DNA from: Spodoptera frugiperda
Taxonomy: Eukaryota > Arthropoda > Insecta > Lepidoptera > Noctuidae
Assembly: GCF_023101765.2 (NCBI RefSeq)
Contig: NC_064228.1
Location: 3,276,501 to 3,340,500, forward strand
Direction of reading: 5' to 3'
Length of the DNA stretch: 64,000 bases
The translations under genes were made by a program, and so were the position numbers. This document shows, piece by piece, positions 1 to 24,906 of this stretch; the first letter of the stretch is position 1; every line of letters begins with the position of its first letter. Under the pieces are notes generated by a model that was not told the DNA's origin, did not search any database, and worked only from the letters and a program-made list of their open reading frames with translations.

Positions 1-301
1 ACTATTTAAAGGGTCCGAACCAAATTTGGAGTTTGTGGCTAACCACATTTAAACGGCCAACTACAGCCAAAGCCACATTAAAGTGGGTAATTTTTGGGTA
101 TCAAATAAAAACCGGTATATTTCGGTACTGGTAGATCTTGACCGCGCCAGTTTGTCTATAGTTCAACCCTCTCGCACCCTTCAAAAGTTCAAATCTGTTT
201 TTCGGTACCGTTATTGCATGTAAGTCAGCAAAGCATTGTTTAGTATTTAGTAACGTATGCAGGAAACAAAATACAGAATGGTTCAGTATAGAAAACGGTA
301 C

Positions 302-928
302 CTTAGGTCGCAGCCAAGTGATTGGTCCATCCAGTTTCTTCTTGAAACTGCAGTCATTGGCTGGGAACTCCGGGTCCTCGAACAGTCTGCCCTCGGAGTA
401 GCAACGAGCCCTGATCTCCTTGAAGTCCTGGTACGTAGCCGGACCAGAGTTTGATGGACGGGTCTCGCCGAGCTGGAAGCAAAATAAGTCATTTAGTAAA
501 AAGGGGAAATCAAAAAAGAGGGTAAAACCAAATCAATTCCGTGAATTTTGAATATTTTGACAAAAGGATTAATGTTTAGTACAAAGTGAAATAGCTCGTT
601 CAGACAGTTATTAAAATATTCAAAATAAATCACAAACCCAGAACAGTTGTTCACCAGTGGGCATGAACATTTTGCTGCCATTGTAACTGACGGGCATCCT
701 CAGCCTGTACTCCTTATGGTGGTCTACAGTCGAGAGCCTCTTCACTGGCGTCACTTTCTTGCTGTGTACATTCGTCAATGTAACTTTAGGAGACCCAATC
801 GCTTCTTTGGAGAAAATCATATTTTTGTTAGTCAGTGCATTACTTCGCTTTACTACTTCAACCTTTTTGATAATCATTTCTGGTTCTTCTATGGATTTTG
901 TTTTCTGTTTCGAGACTTTTGTAGCCAT
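302..928 (-). CDS. Calpain-like cysteine protease, N-terminal exons (partial)
   Basis: Two coding exons are visible, 638-928 (97 residues, ATG at 928) and 302-472 (57 residues). They join in phase 0 across a GTTTGT donor and a TTCCAG acceptor, and a GTACC donor at 301 leads off the left edge. The joined protein reads EQLFW then LGETRPSNSG, followed by YQDFKEIRARC and LFEDPEFPAND, and ends ITWLRPK. This order (LGE, QDF-LR-C, FEDPEFPA, W-RPKE) is the hallmark of the stretch just before the calpain catalytic domain. Calpains are Ca2+-dependent cytosolic cysteine proteases. The catalytic Cys/His/Asn residues lie outside the window, so activity cannot be judged. The first ~80 residues are basic and show no domain I recognise. 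The exon 1 donor is weak; an alternative at 654 would break the frame with exon 2. The family call is fairly sure, the subtype unknown. Confidence 0.7.
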
Positions 929-1584
929 TTTTCAATAAGTTTTAAATGAACTAAAGAACTCACGATGAAACTACGAATGAAATAAAAACTTTACAGCAGT
1001 AATAGGTAAGGTTGCGACCATTGAACCGGCTCTTTCTTTGGACCGTATTAGTTTCTCAAATCCGAATGATAGGTAGTCGATCAAATCCGAATGAAAATGA
1101 AGTCATGCACCAAAACACTGCGTATTTATTTGAACCAGTTCCCACCCCTGCTCCATGGGTAGGGTCACCATGAACTGTTGTTGAGGAAAGACGCGATGTA
1201 AAATATAGTATATAGTATATACATATTTCCCTAATTATATGTGGTGTAGGTGCAACACGTAATGGAATGGTATAACTATAAAAGGTAAAAGGAATGCGCG
1301 AATTTAATTTGAAGCTTTTAATTATTATTTTAGCAATCCTATATAAGGTGTTCACGCGTCAGTGATATCCTGTTACTTACCTATGCCCTAAAATATAATG
1401 TGGAGCAAACAAGACATTGTCCTGTACGAGGCAAGCAGGAATTATGGTGTACCTACCGAAGGCGATACTAAAGCGAATATTTGACAACAAATATTCAGGA
1501 AATGATAAGGCAATTGAAATAATTGTTGTTGAAATTTAGAAGTATGTACCTTGAACTGTACCTTTTCCGAGAGTTTTATTAAGA

Positions 1585-1968
1585 ACTAGCAAACACGGCG
1601 AACTCCGTTACGCCACCAAAGCTAAATTTTTCCTGTCTTTTTTTTTGCTATAAACCTCACGGAGCCCAAGACCTTTCCAACCAATGCAAAACTGTGGAAA
1701 TCGGTTCGTGCGTTCTGGAGTTATAGCGTCAGGAAGGAAAACCCGACTTATTTTTATATAATAGACTAGCAAACCTGGCGAACTCCGTTTCGCCACCGAT
1801 GGTTTCCCCGTTTTCTTGCTTTTCTCTTGAAGTTTTCCCGAATTTCTTTTGCTATAAACCTCACGGAGCCCGAGACCTTTCCAACGAATGCAAAACCGTG
1901 GAAATCGGTTCGTGCGTTCTGGAGTTATAGCGTCAGGAAGGAAAACCCGACTTATTTTTATATAATAG
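1585..1968 (+). repeat. Two head-to-tail copies of the CTAGCAAAC repeat family
   Basis: Copies at 1585-1764 and 1765-1968 both begin ACTAGCAAAC and end in GACTTATTTTTATATAATAG. The core carries TTCGTGCGTTCTGGAGTTAT followed by AGCGTCAGGAAGGAAAACCC. Further copies lie at 15118-15290 and 16763-16962. The second copy starts exactly where the first ends. The shape suggests the 3' end of a non-LTR element or a SINE-like repeat; the class is not certain. Confidence 0.75.
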
Positions 1969-2091
1969 ATATTGTGTTTTTGTTATGTGTCAGAATCTTA
2001 ACACTACTCTAAATAAAAGGCTGATTTTTGTCACTTAAGTTGCCAATAACAAAAAAGAGTTAAATTAAAAATATATTAATGTCGTAAATTT

Positions 2092-2190
2092 AAGTATGGG
2101 AGAGCCATGCTTCGGCACGGCCGGCTCGACCGGATTGAAACCAACGTGAAACAACGCTTGCATTGTGTTTCGTTGTGTGAGTGAGATTAC
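2092..2190 (-). repeat. Fragment of dispersed repeat D (GGTAAGCAATCGCCGCC family)
   Basis: The block GGGAGAGCCATGCTTCGGCA followed by a TCGACCGG stretch and a run of CAACGCTTGCATTGTGTTTC is the reverse complement of the end of the repeats at 11465-11760, 13578-13910 and 18770-19005. Confidence 0.7.
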
Positions 2191-2591
2191 CGGAAGCCAA
2201 TTATAGGAACAGCAATTACAAAGTTTCACACAAAATGCTATATTAATGCTAATTGCAGCTTCAATAATTAGAACAGTAAAAGCCCTAACACAGGACCCTG
2301 AGGGACACCACGTCACAACTTAGGCGTGGTGTACGACCCGCCTGCTTTTATCAACTCATCGAATCTATGGTGACATAAAAGATAATTACTGTTCTGTTTG
2401 AAGTATGTATAAAAGCCTTTTAACTTAATAAGGTTCAACAAGGTATGGTTGACAGTATCGAAGGCTTAACTAGTGAACCAGAACTAGTGTAGTGGTGCGA
2501 CTACTGCTACAAGCTGGGCGTAATATACAGTGTGCATATAGATTCATGTAACGGGAAGAAAAATAATACCCTTACAAAGGTGTATCTATTT

Positions 2592-3046
2592 TTATTTAAG
2601 TTTAACCCCAATTTTGATAAGACCTAAAAGAGCTTCAAGTAAGTTTTGTTGATTTCGTAGAAAATATCGACGTTTTATTGATAAAGTATATATTTGCAAA
2701 ACTGAAGGTCGGTTCAGTCGCTTAGTGTAAATACGCATGTCAAAATATAGCAGCCCGGGTTTTTCCTGCCAGACACGAAGATGTTTTAAATAAAATTCTA
2801 TTTTATTTCCAGGTGCAATAAAAATGTTTTCCCAGATAAGTAGTTGCATGCAGCTGTACCTTGACAGTAACATCGGTGTTTTGATATTTTTATTCTCAAA
2901 ATGGATGTAAAAAGTTTATAGACTGTCGGTAAACAAGTAATCCGTCTATCATTTTTGGGTTCAGTGGAACTCCCTGTTTTTTTTAAAGAGTAACGAATGG
3001 AGTTTCTTTGTTGTTTTTCTCCATTCGAAACTACACTTTGGATCAA
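2592..3046 (-). pseudogene. Decayed non-LTR reverse-transcriptase fragment
   Basis: A minus-strand frame contains RRITCLPTVYKLFTSILRIK, which resembles the conserved block 'Y-R-P-I-T-C-L-P-T-x-Y-K-x-x-T-S-I' of non-LTR retrotransposon reverse transcriptases. The next part is shifted into another frame, and there is no catalytic YxDD box. It is a short dead LINE remnant. Confidence 0.5.
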
Positions 3047-3446
3047 GCACCTAGCTTCACTGACGGACAGACTGACAGTTTATTTTTTTCTTTGTTGACG
3101 TTTCAACAGCACCTAAGTATATGGTTTAATTGGAATAAATGATTTTGACTTTGACTATGAAGCAAATAGGTAACGCCTGTTGTCAGAAATTAAGGCAACG
3201 ATCCAACCTCTAAATCTGTTACCTATTATCTTTACTCTATATTTATTTTAAAAATACTAAAATTACATATTTAAGCTAGCTTTTGCCCGCAACTTCGGTC
3301 GCATAGAATGATGACTTCTGGCAGCATTTGGGATTTTGACTTATTGCCTTCTCTAAGATCTGTATCAAACATCCGAATCGATTCAGTAGGTACTTAAGTT
3401 TTCTGTATAGGGAGATCAAATTAACAGACATTTTTTTTTGCTGTTT

Positions 3447-3644
3447 TAAAAAAACGTTGCCCCACATTAGGATTTTCTCCTGTGCCGTGGGTGCGTTTAC
3501 AAACATACAAGTTCACATACACATCACGCCCAGACCCGGAACAACAATCTGTGGATCACACAAAGAGTTGTTCCGTGCGGGAATCGAACCCGCGACACGT
3601 TGCACGGCAGCCAGTTGCCTAGCCACCGCGCCAACCGTGCAGTC
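3447..3644 (-). repeat. tRNA-derived SINE, family A, copy 1
   Basis: Read on the minus strand it starts with a tRNA-like head. The B-box-like sequence GGTTCGATTCCCGCACGGAA is near the middle and the tail ends GGGGCAACG plus a short A-run. Other copies: 6160-6364 (+), 14466-14670 (-), 33010-33187 (-), 59711-59857 (+, diverged). The recurring ~80-100 aa open frames over these copies are not genes. Confidence 0.8.
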
Positions 3645-3917
3645 TGTCAACATAGCTACTAGGTACATCCGTCCACACAAATATTTGTTGTTCGATGTTG
3701 AGGACTAAAAGGGAGGGCTTTGTTCAGCATTGGATCTGGAGTATTTGCGTTCGGTACAATAATCGTGTCTAGGGATCGAACCCCACAATTAAGTTAGTGT
3801 TTAATGCATACGAGTATAAAGTGTATACTTTTTCGGGATAAAAAGTATCCAGTGTTGTGCCCAGAATATTAAAGTAGGTAGATTTTACCAAGTTTCATCG
3901 TAATCAGATCGGTTTAA

Positions 3918-5904
3918 CCTTTTGACCGCCAGAGCATAAACGCTTCGCCGTGCCCTCCACGCCGAGACACAAATTCAACGAAATAACCTTGAAAATATTA
4001 GGGATTCCAAAATGTTATCGATAAACCAAAGTGAGTAATAATTTTCGTCTGAATTTTTTTTTGAATAAACTGCTTATAACATAAAAAGAATATTTATTTA
4101 ACCTAATCTCCCACTGTAATAAACTTAAGACCACATTAATAGCAACTATCAATGAAATATCAACCTTTTGAGACACAAAAATACATATAAAATTGCAGCA
4201 AGTTACAGCACTATTATCTATCAGTTACGCGCCATTGGCATGTATACATGCCAATGGCGCGGGCAACTATCCATTTTTTTTTAATCTCTCGTTTATGATT
4301 AGGGATGTAGTTAGCTGAATAATGTAACTTATCGAGTTCATTTATGTATTAGGTAATCAAAGGACATCGGGCGTTTTTTACCCGATTTTTTAAAAGTCGC
4401 GAACATAAACCAAAACATTTTTAAATGATAGTGTTTGCAATCATATTAAATATTGTGTAGTTATTTTGATTCACAATAATGGGAAAATGGAAATAATAAG
4501 TAAAATGAGTGAATAAGTTGACTATTTTTCCTAATTACTAAACGACCGCTCAGTAAGTTAAAATATCACTCCGTGGTATTTTTGTAAACCCAATCAGACT
4601 AAATCCGTCAAGTTGATGTGCATGTTTCGTTCTCACTCTCGCCCATAGTCCTAAAACTGGTATACATATGTTGCGCTCGCGCAGGTAGCTAGCTTATCTT
4701 ACTACATCGCAGTCCTTCGTCATCATCATCGCAGTCCTTCGCCAAAAGTTAAGAGAAAAATATGTTGTTTTAATTATTTTTGATTCCCCTTTTCCTCTTC
4801 AATTATTGCCCAAAAACATTTATAAATATTTTTTAAATGTCCAATTTCTCCTTATTGCCACGACCCACAGATATGGGAACTATACCATTGTGAACTAGAT
4901 TTAATTGCCTATCCACCGTACCTAATTTTATTTTTGTTCGCCGTAGGTAAGTGTCCCATACAAAAATGCCCGATGTTCTTTGAAAACTGCTAAATAGGTA
5001 TCTATAATATCTATATAGGTATATAAAAAATCTGTAGATTTTAGTGATATTATTTATACACTTTCATATTCTTAAAATAGTTGCCTTGTATTTGTAAAAT
5101 GTCACATGAAACTTAAAAATATAAAAAATCAACAATCGTATTTATTTATTATGCTCATTAACAGCCTTGTAATTGAAAAAGGTTACGTGAAACTTAAAAA
5201 TATATAAAAATCAACAATTGTACCTATAAAACATTATGCTCACTAACAGTCTTGGAATTGTAAAATTTAAAACTAAATTGTATATTATCTATAATTATTA
5301 TCAATAACAAAAATTTCTGATGTTGATAGTAACCTACAAAAATATTTTATAATTATCTAGAATGCGCAATAGTTCTTCTGTACTATAAACCTCTTCACTC
5401 GCCATTTTTCGCAATTATAATGTAGGTACTAGATAAAATATTTTTTGCAACTTCCCCGCATTTAAAAACACGGCACGCGCTTACGACGTCACGAGTTTAC
5501 CTTTTTTCTCAGAGACTAAGGTTATATATACTTTTTAATAGTTATTACAAAAAATAAGCGAGTCATTTAGCTGAAGTTTTAATATTACTTGAATTACACT
5601 ACATCACTAGTAGGCATGTATACATGCCATTGGCGCGAGAGAACATGCTTTTTTAGCCGATATTTAAGTTGTTTTTATCAATCAAATATTAGAATAACTA
5701 TATTGCAATTTTGTTCACTGTGTACAATTATGTAATAACTGGGTATTCAGTTCTTAAGATACATCAATAAAACACGTGAAAGTAATGATTTAATGTGTTT
5801 ATTTTGTTTTTCTCTGTGATCTGTTTCTTGGCATCTATAGATGTCGGTGGCGCACAGGGCACGCTTGCGCATGACATCTATACATGCCATTGGCGTTCAA
5901 AAGG
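3918..5904. mobile_element. Non-autonomous piggyBac-like element (1987 bp)
   Basis: The element is bounded by TTAA on both sides (3914-3917 and 5905-5908), the target duplication typical of piggyBac transposons. Its ends are inverted: left CCTTTTGACCGCCA, right (reverse complement) CCTTTTGAACGCCA. Sub-terminal palindromes containing GGCATGTATACATGCC occur near both ends (4229-4260, 5613-5630, 5866-5890). No open frame resembling a transposase is present, so it would depend on a transposase made elsewhere. The boundaries are read directly; the superfamily is inferred from TTAA plus the CC-starting inverted ends. Confidence 0.72.
4229..4260. repeat. Perfect 32-bp palindrome
   Basis: Two 16-nt arms, GCGCCATTGGCATGTA and its exact reverse complement, abut with no spacer. 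It belongs to the sub-terminal repeats of the surrounding piggyBac-like element. Confidence 0.9.
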
Positions 5905-6138
5905 TTAAGTTGCGTGATGTGTGAATACCTATAAGACAGATAGACAAAATACCTATTTTTAATCACATTTTTTGGCTTTAGTGTCTTTCTAGTAACATTT
6001 CCCACTATTTTTTTTTTTCATATTTTTAATGTACAGAATTAACACGTCTACACTTTTATTGTATGTATACAGACTGACTGGTGAGATACGTTCAATATTT
6101 GGGGACGTGATAGTATGCGAACATATATCAAGAAATAA

Positions 6139-6364
<226 letters not shown>

Positions 6365-7152
6365 AAAAAGAAAAAAAGAAATATTAAATAACTTCTTAGT
6401 AAACTTCGTACACAGTACACCGAGAGTCCAGTATTTATTTATTTAACTGCGAAATACTTGGATACCGCGCGGCAGGTCGCGCAGCGCGCTATCAACACGG
6501 AATAGGTACATAGGTGACATAGGTACCTACACTGTACTGCTGTTGCCTACCTACATTGAGACCTATCCCAATTTCACTTATTTTTAGAGACATTTCGATA
6601 AAAAATTAAGCACCTATTTTTTTTTATATCAAGTTAACGAGAATCGGGTGCCGAGTAGGTACTCTCTATAAGTATTGAGCCTATTTCACCAGTCACACGG
6701 TATAGATAGGTATAGATTAAGCATTTCACTGCCAACAAAAACCTGTTAAAGGCTATTCCTCCACTAGTGTCGGACAACGTTGTCAGACTTGACTTGGCGT
6801 CTAATGTGTTAAAAGTAACCGACGACATGCATGATAAGACTGATGAGTCATCAGCCAATATTTTTTTCCTTATTAAATAAAACTTTGTATTTACTATTTT
6901 ACTAAGTTTAACTCTATGTTTGGATAGTACCTAAGTAGGTAGTACTGATGGCAAGTCATTCTGTCGCGGGAAAACTACAACTAAAATTCCACTGTCCATA
7001 TTTTATTTTAACTTTAACAGCAAATAAAGCAATAAGATCCAACAAACTTACAAACTAAAAACTTTTATTGGACGTAACTCTAGATTATAAGTTATACCCT
7101 ATACCTTTCTTAATAAATAAATATGTAGGTACATATGTATGAATTTGTATTA

Positions 7153-8404
7153 GGGTATGTACGCTCTATGCGGATAGCCGGAGTGCGGTCAACCGTCCGG
7201 TTACGGCAGTCACAAAAATGTATGAAAAAATTGTATTTATACGCACTGCGGCTGCCGCTGAACCATTGCGGTCGCTCGCAGCACTGCGGCCCGACTGACA
7301 ATCGTCGACCGCTCGCGAGCGGTTGCGAGGCATACACCGACTGCTCCAGCCGTTGACTGCGCTAGAGCAGTCGACAGTTCTCTAACTTCCCTCCCCCCGC
7401 CCTTTGCGGCCTCGCGGCGTCTAAGGGCGGCCGTACACGAACTGCTCGAGCAGTTAGCGGCTGAGCGACATACACGGCCCGCTCGAGCGGTCGGCGTCGA
7501 CTGCTTGAGCCGTCGGTTGTAGACTGCTCGAGCAGTTGAGTAGCGTGTACCCAACTGCTCGAGCAGTTGATTTTCTTTGATTTTTTCAGCAGACGCCGCG
7601 AGGAGAGCTGTCGACTGCTTTAGCGCAGTCAACGGCTCGAGCAGTCGGTGTATGCCACGCAACTGCTCGCGAGCGGTCGACGGCACGATGGAATTCATCA
7701 TACAGTTGACGGCTTGAAGCGGTCGCGACTGCTCGAGCAGTCGTGTGTACGGCAGCAAATGAATGGCTATAGTTCATCACGCAGTCGCGGCTTCAAGCAG
7801 TCGGTTATAACTGCTTGAAGCAGTCCGTGTACGGCTGGCCTAAGGTAGAAAATCAACTGCTCGAGCAGTCAACAACCGACAGCTCAAGCAGTCGACGCCG
7901 ACCGCTCGAGCGGTCCGTGTATTTCGCTCAGCCGCTAACTGCTCGAGCAGTCCGTGTACGGCCGCCCTAAGCGGTTGGTAGTTTGCGGTCGACCGACACT
8001 CACGACGCACATGTGTACCTACCTACTGACGCGCTAAAAACGGACGTAATGAATTTCTTCTTAAAAGTTCTTCAAATGATTTTAGACTCATTTTAGTACC
8101 TATATCGAAAAAACTTGTCTTCATACTTTTTGAGCTCTCCGAAAAATATTTCAAAATGTTTAGTCTCATCTCTAGTTTGAGTGTTTGTTTTGCTATATAT
8201 AGCGCAAATAAATATAATAAATAGCTGCGATTTCATCAGCGTTCATCTTCGAAATGGTTCGATGAAACCGCAACGTTATCCTATCCGCACTTTTCGGTTG
8301 CGGTTGCGGCTAGCCGCCGCCCGGTTAACCGCAGTTGCAACCGCGTCCTGCGGTTAACCGGACGTTGACCGCATTGCAGCTATCCGCATAGTGCGTACAT
8401 ACCC
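7153..8404. mobile_element. Non-autonomous PIF/Harbinger-like element (1252 bp), host of a nested element
   Basis: The left end GGGTATGTACGCTCTATGCG and the right end read in reverse (GGGTATGTACGCACTATGCG) are near-perfect inverted repeats, flanked by TTA at 7150-7152 and 8405-8407. A 3-bp TWA target duplication is characteristic of PIF/Harbinger transposons. Sub-terminal sequence is rich in CGGTTAACCG-type motifs. There is no transposase frame. The superfamily is inferred from the TTA duplication and the inverted ends. Confidence 0.75.
7425..7967. mobile_element. Nested Harbinger-like MITE built of CTGCTCGAGCAG palindromes (543 bp)
   Basis: It lies inside the 7153-8404 element, flanked by TAA at 7422-7424 and 7968-7970. 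The left end GGGCGGCCGTACACGAACTG and the inverted right end GGGCGGCCGTACACGGACTG continue as inverted repeats for about 45 nt. The interior carries at least six copies of the palindrome ACTGCTCGAGCAGT plus CCGCTCGAGCGG variants. The long open frames across it (for example 7237-7758, minus) come from this repetition and are not a gene. Confidence 0.78.
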
Positions 8405-8517
8405 TTAGTCTACTAGCTTCAACCATTTTGACGTGTTTGGGTAACAAACATATTGTACATACGAACTCAGAAACATTCGCATTTCTCGTATAATATTAGT
8501 AAGATAGTATTTTTCTT

Positions 8518-8790
8518 GACTGCCTCTTTGGTCGCAAGTCCGACTGCCGGACAAGAAGTCCTGGTTCGATTCCCGGGTCGGGCAAAGTATTTCTGGGCTT
8601 TTTTTGTTTTTTTGAACATTTCTCAGTAGTACGGAGTCTGGAATTTTGTCCAGTACATGGCAATAGACTCACCACCTATTACATGAGACTTATAACACAA
8701 ATGGTGAAACTGGGTGTTCATTGTAGATATAGCGGCATTACGTACCGTGTTGTGCACCTCTGCCTACCCTTTCGGGGTCTCACTCATGAC
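8518..8790 (+). repeat. tRNA-derived SINE, family B, copy 1
   Basis: A tRNA-like head begins GACTGCCTCTTTGGTCGCAA and contains the B-box-like GGTTCGATTCCCGGGTCGGG. The body includes TTTCTCAGTAGTACGGAGTC and ends near TGCACCTCTGCCTACCCTTT. Other copies: 15636-15905 (+), 17947-18054 (-), 27791-27992 (-), 60288-60437 (-), 60665-60928 (-). Several copies abut an ATGT/ACAT microsatellite. Confidence 0.8.
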
Positions 8791-9690
8791 TCTCCACACT
8801 CACTCATGAACATCATAATAGAACACTACTTCCCATAAACACAGAAAGCTGAAATTTGGTACAGAGTTAGGGTATAATGGCCACATAAAGGGAAATCTAT
8901 AAAAACTAGCATAATCGAAGATTTGGAGTACCTACCTGGTGATCCTGTACCCTTAGTACATTCGGCGCTCTGATTGGTTGGTTTATTCGAGCCGGCCAAT
9001 CAGAGCCTCGAACGTGCTAGATTCGACTTTAAACACAGATTTTTATTGATGTCGTTTATTTTTGCAAAAAGTACTCTGTTTATGTTTTTTTTTAAATGTA
9101 CTTTTTTCAACTCTGTTTATATTTGTTTTTTCCCAGACTAAGGCTCTTGATTTATTTAAATTGATGCCATTTTTCCTGGACAGCTTTCGTCAGCCAGACT
9201 ACTGAATAAGCACTGTGGTCCTACTCCTGTATTTAATTTAAGATTCGATTCCCGCGTTTCCCTGCCAGAACAAACTTTCAAATTGTTACGAGTTGAGATG
9301 CGGCATTAATGAGAATAAAAGACCAGATATCATGTTAATGATATATTTTTATTAGTTTCATAAATCAATTTCAAGCAAACATCAAAAATTATAAATGTTA
9401 TAGTAACAAAAATATAAATCTTAAAGTAAATACTCTCTCAATAATAACATGATTCAAAAAATTATCATTTATGTATTGGTAATCACTACCTAGTAAAAAT
9501 ATGATTGATTATATCAAAAATGGTTATAAAGTCACAAAATAAAATATAAATCTACTTAAAAATATATGTTTGTAACAAATAATAAGCTATACAATGTAAT
9601 GTGGATAGGGGTAGCAAGTATTGAGCACAACCTAAGACCCTAATTGACTTGTGATAAAGACTGGAAGAACCTACAGTTTCATAGAGTTTT

Positions 9691-9928
9691 AAACCATAAA
9701 AATAATATTCTAAATACTAATACAATTAAAGAATATAAGTAACAATTACTATTAGTAACATGATTAATTAATAGTCACAAATTAAAATGTTTTGTTCAAA
9801 ACAATCATTAAACCATAAAAATAATATTCTAAATACTAATACAATTAAAGAATATAAGTAACAATTACTATTAGTAACATGATTAATTAATAGTCACAAA
9901 TTAAAATGTTTTGTTCAAAACAATCATT
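9691..9928. repeat. Perfect 119-bp tandem duplication
   Basis: 9691-9809 and 9810-9928 are identical by eye; each begins AAACCATAAAAATAATATTC and ends ACAATCATT. They lie downstream of the stop codon of the exonuclease gene, in its probable 3' UTR. Confidence 0.9.
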
Positions 9929-9994
9929 TAACAACAATAATAAACTATTTGCAAAAAGCATTTACAGTTGAATAATAAAGTGTAGCTAAATGAT

Positions 9995-10948
9995 TTAGCA
10001 TGGGGAGGATGTTTTAAAGTCATATTTGTGGCGGTCCAAAGGAGAAATGTCATGAATACTTTTACAGTGCTTCTCCGCCCATGGTAGGAACTCCTTGGTA
10101 GCCATCACACATTCCATAAGCATAAAACAATCATCTTCTGCTCTATGAGCATTGTATGCATCCTTTTTCACTATCCTTTTATAAATATCTACTAATTTAT
10201 AACTTATTTTTTCATTTTTATCTACATTTTTTGGTTGTGCCTTAGGCTCATCAGAATTGCTACTGGACTTGTTACCATCTAAAGGCATTTCAGAGAAAGA
10301 GGAACATAAAGAATCAATTTCCTTCCAGTCGTCTGCACTTACATCAAGATCGGGCCAGTCTTCGCTTATCAAAGAATCTTCACTTATTAAAGAGTTGTTA
10401 TCTCTAGCTAATGAGTCCTCCTCTAACATTGAGTCATCCTTTGTAGAGCTACTTTTCGTTGTTGCGTCATCTTTTCTCACAGTCGAAGGAACTATGTTAC
10501 TATTTTTTAATATCTGTCGAAATGCAGTCAATGAGTCAACACAAAGTATGTCCTGTGGCAGTGTAGCATTGGCATCTAAGAATTCTGCCAAGAGAATTGT
10601 GTAATCAAACCGGTCGCCGTTATGAGCAACCAGGCATATAGGCTTGGGGAGTGATGACAGATATGATATGATGGTGTGCACATATTCTTGGAAAATTGGA
10701 GCATTCTTCAACAAATCATTAGACAAGCCGGTAATTTTTTCTGATATAGGGCTTATCCTTTTCTGTGGATTGATAAGTAAAGTCAGTTTACTCACTGGCG
10801 TACTGATAGCAAATGGATGTGTTCGTTTGATGTGTTCTCGCAGAACTGCTACGAAACAAAGTTCAGTAATCTTAGTTTTATTTCTCTCCTCGTGTGGCAG
10901 TCCTGTAGTTTCGATGTCGAAGAATACGTAAGTTTCAATTTTAGTCAT
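9995..10948 (-). CDS. TREX-like 3'-5' DEDDh exonuclease
   Basis: An intronless 317-residue protein of the three-prime repair exonuclease type, which degrades DNA 3' ends. Exo I is FFDIETTGLP (Asp11, Glu13), Exo II is LVAHNGDRFDY (about residues 106-116), and Exo III is AHRAEDDC with His268 and Asp273 at the +5 spacing of DEDDh enzymes, so all metal-binding positions are present. The EEGDRYD-like core HNGDRFD is the TREX signature. Residues ~155-245 form a Ser/Asp/Glu-rich low-complexity insertion between Exo II and Exo III. There is no C-terminal membrane segment of the kind that anchors mammalian TREX1. The start at 10948 precedes the first catalytic motif by only ten residues and is the only sensible one. 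Downstream lie a 119-bp tandem duplication and a possible poly(A) signal at 9348-9353 (minus). No intron was needed to explain the frame. Confidence 0.88.
   Translation of the reverse strand: MTKIETYVFFDIETTGLPHEERNKTKITELCFVAVLREHIKRTHPFAISTPVSKLTLLINPQKRISPISEKITGLSNDLLKNAPIFQEYVHTIISYLSSLPKPICLVAHNGDRFDYTILLAEFLDANATLPQDILCVDSLTAFRQILKNSNIVPSTVRKDDATTKSSSTKDDSMLEEDSLARDNNSLISEDSLISEDWPDLDVSADDWKEIDSLCSSFSEMPLDGNKSSSNSDEPKAQPKNVDKNEKISYKLVDIYKRIVKKDAYNAHRAEDDCFMLMECVMATKEFLPWAEKHCKSIHDISPLDRHKYDFKTSSPC

Positions 10949-24906
<13,958 letters not shown>

Larger units (their letters stand above)
930..3913. other. Repeat-rich intergenic spacer
   Basis: No supported gene. The stretch holds the presumed promoter side of the calpain-like gene, two adjacent copies of a 'CTAGCAAAC..GGCGAACTCCG' repeat, a minus-strand fragment of a common lepidopteran repeat, a decayed reverse-transcriptase fragment and one SINE, each listed separately. 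Confidence 0.6.

Noticed and set aside
3457..3708. Recurring ~80-110 aa frames beginning MPHIRIFSC / MPHTRIFSC
   Set aside because: They are translations of SINE family A in antisense; the same protein-like string recurs wherever the SINE does.
7237..7758. A 173-codon minus-strand open frame rich in Thr, Ala and Arg
   Set aside because: It runs across the palindromic interior of a MITE; the composition follows from the repeats and it crosses the element border.
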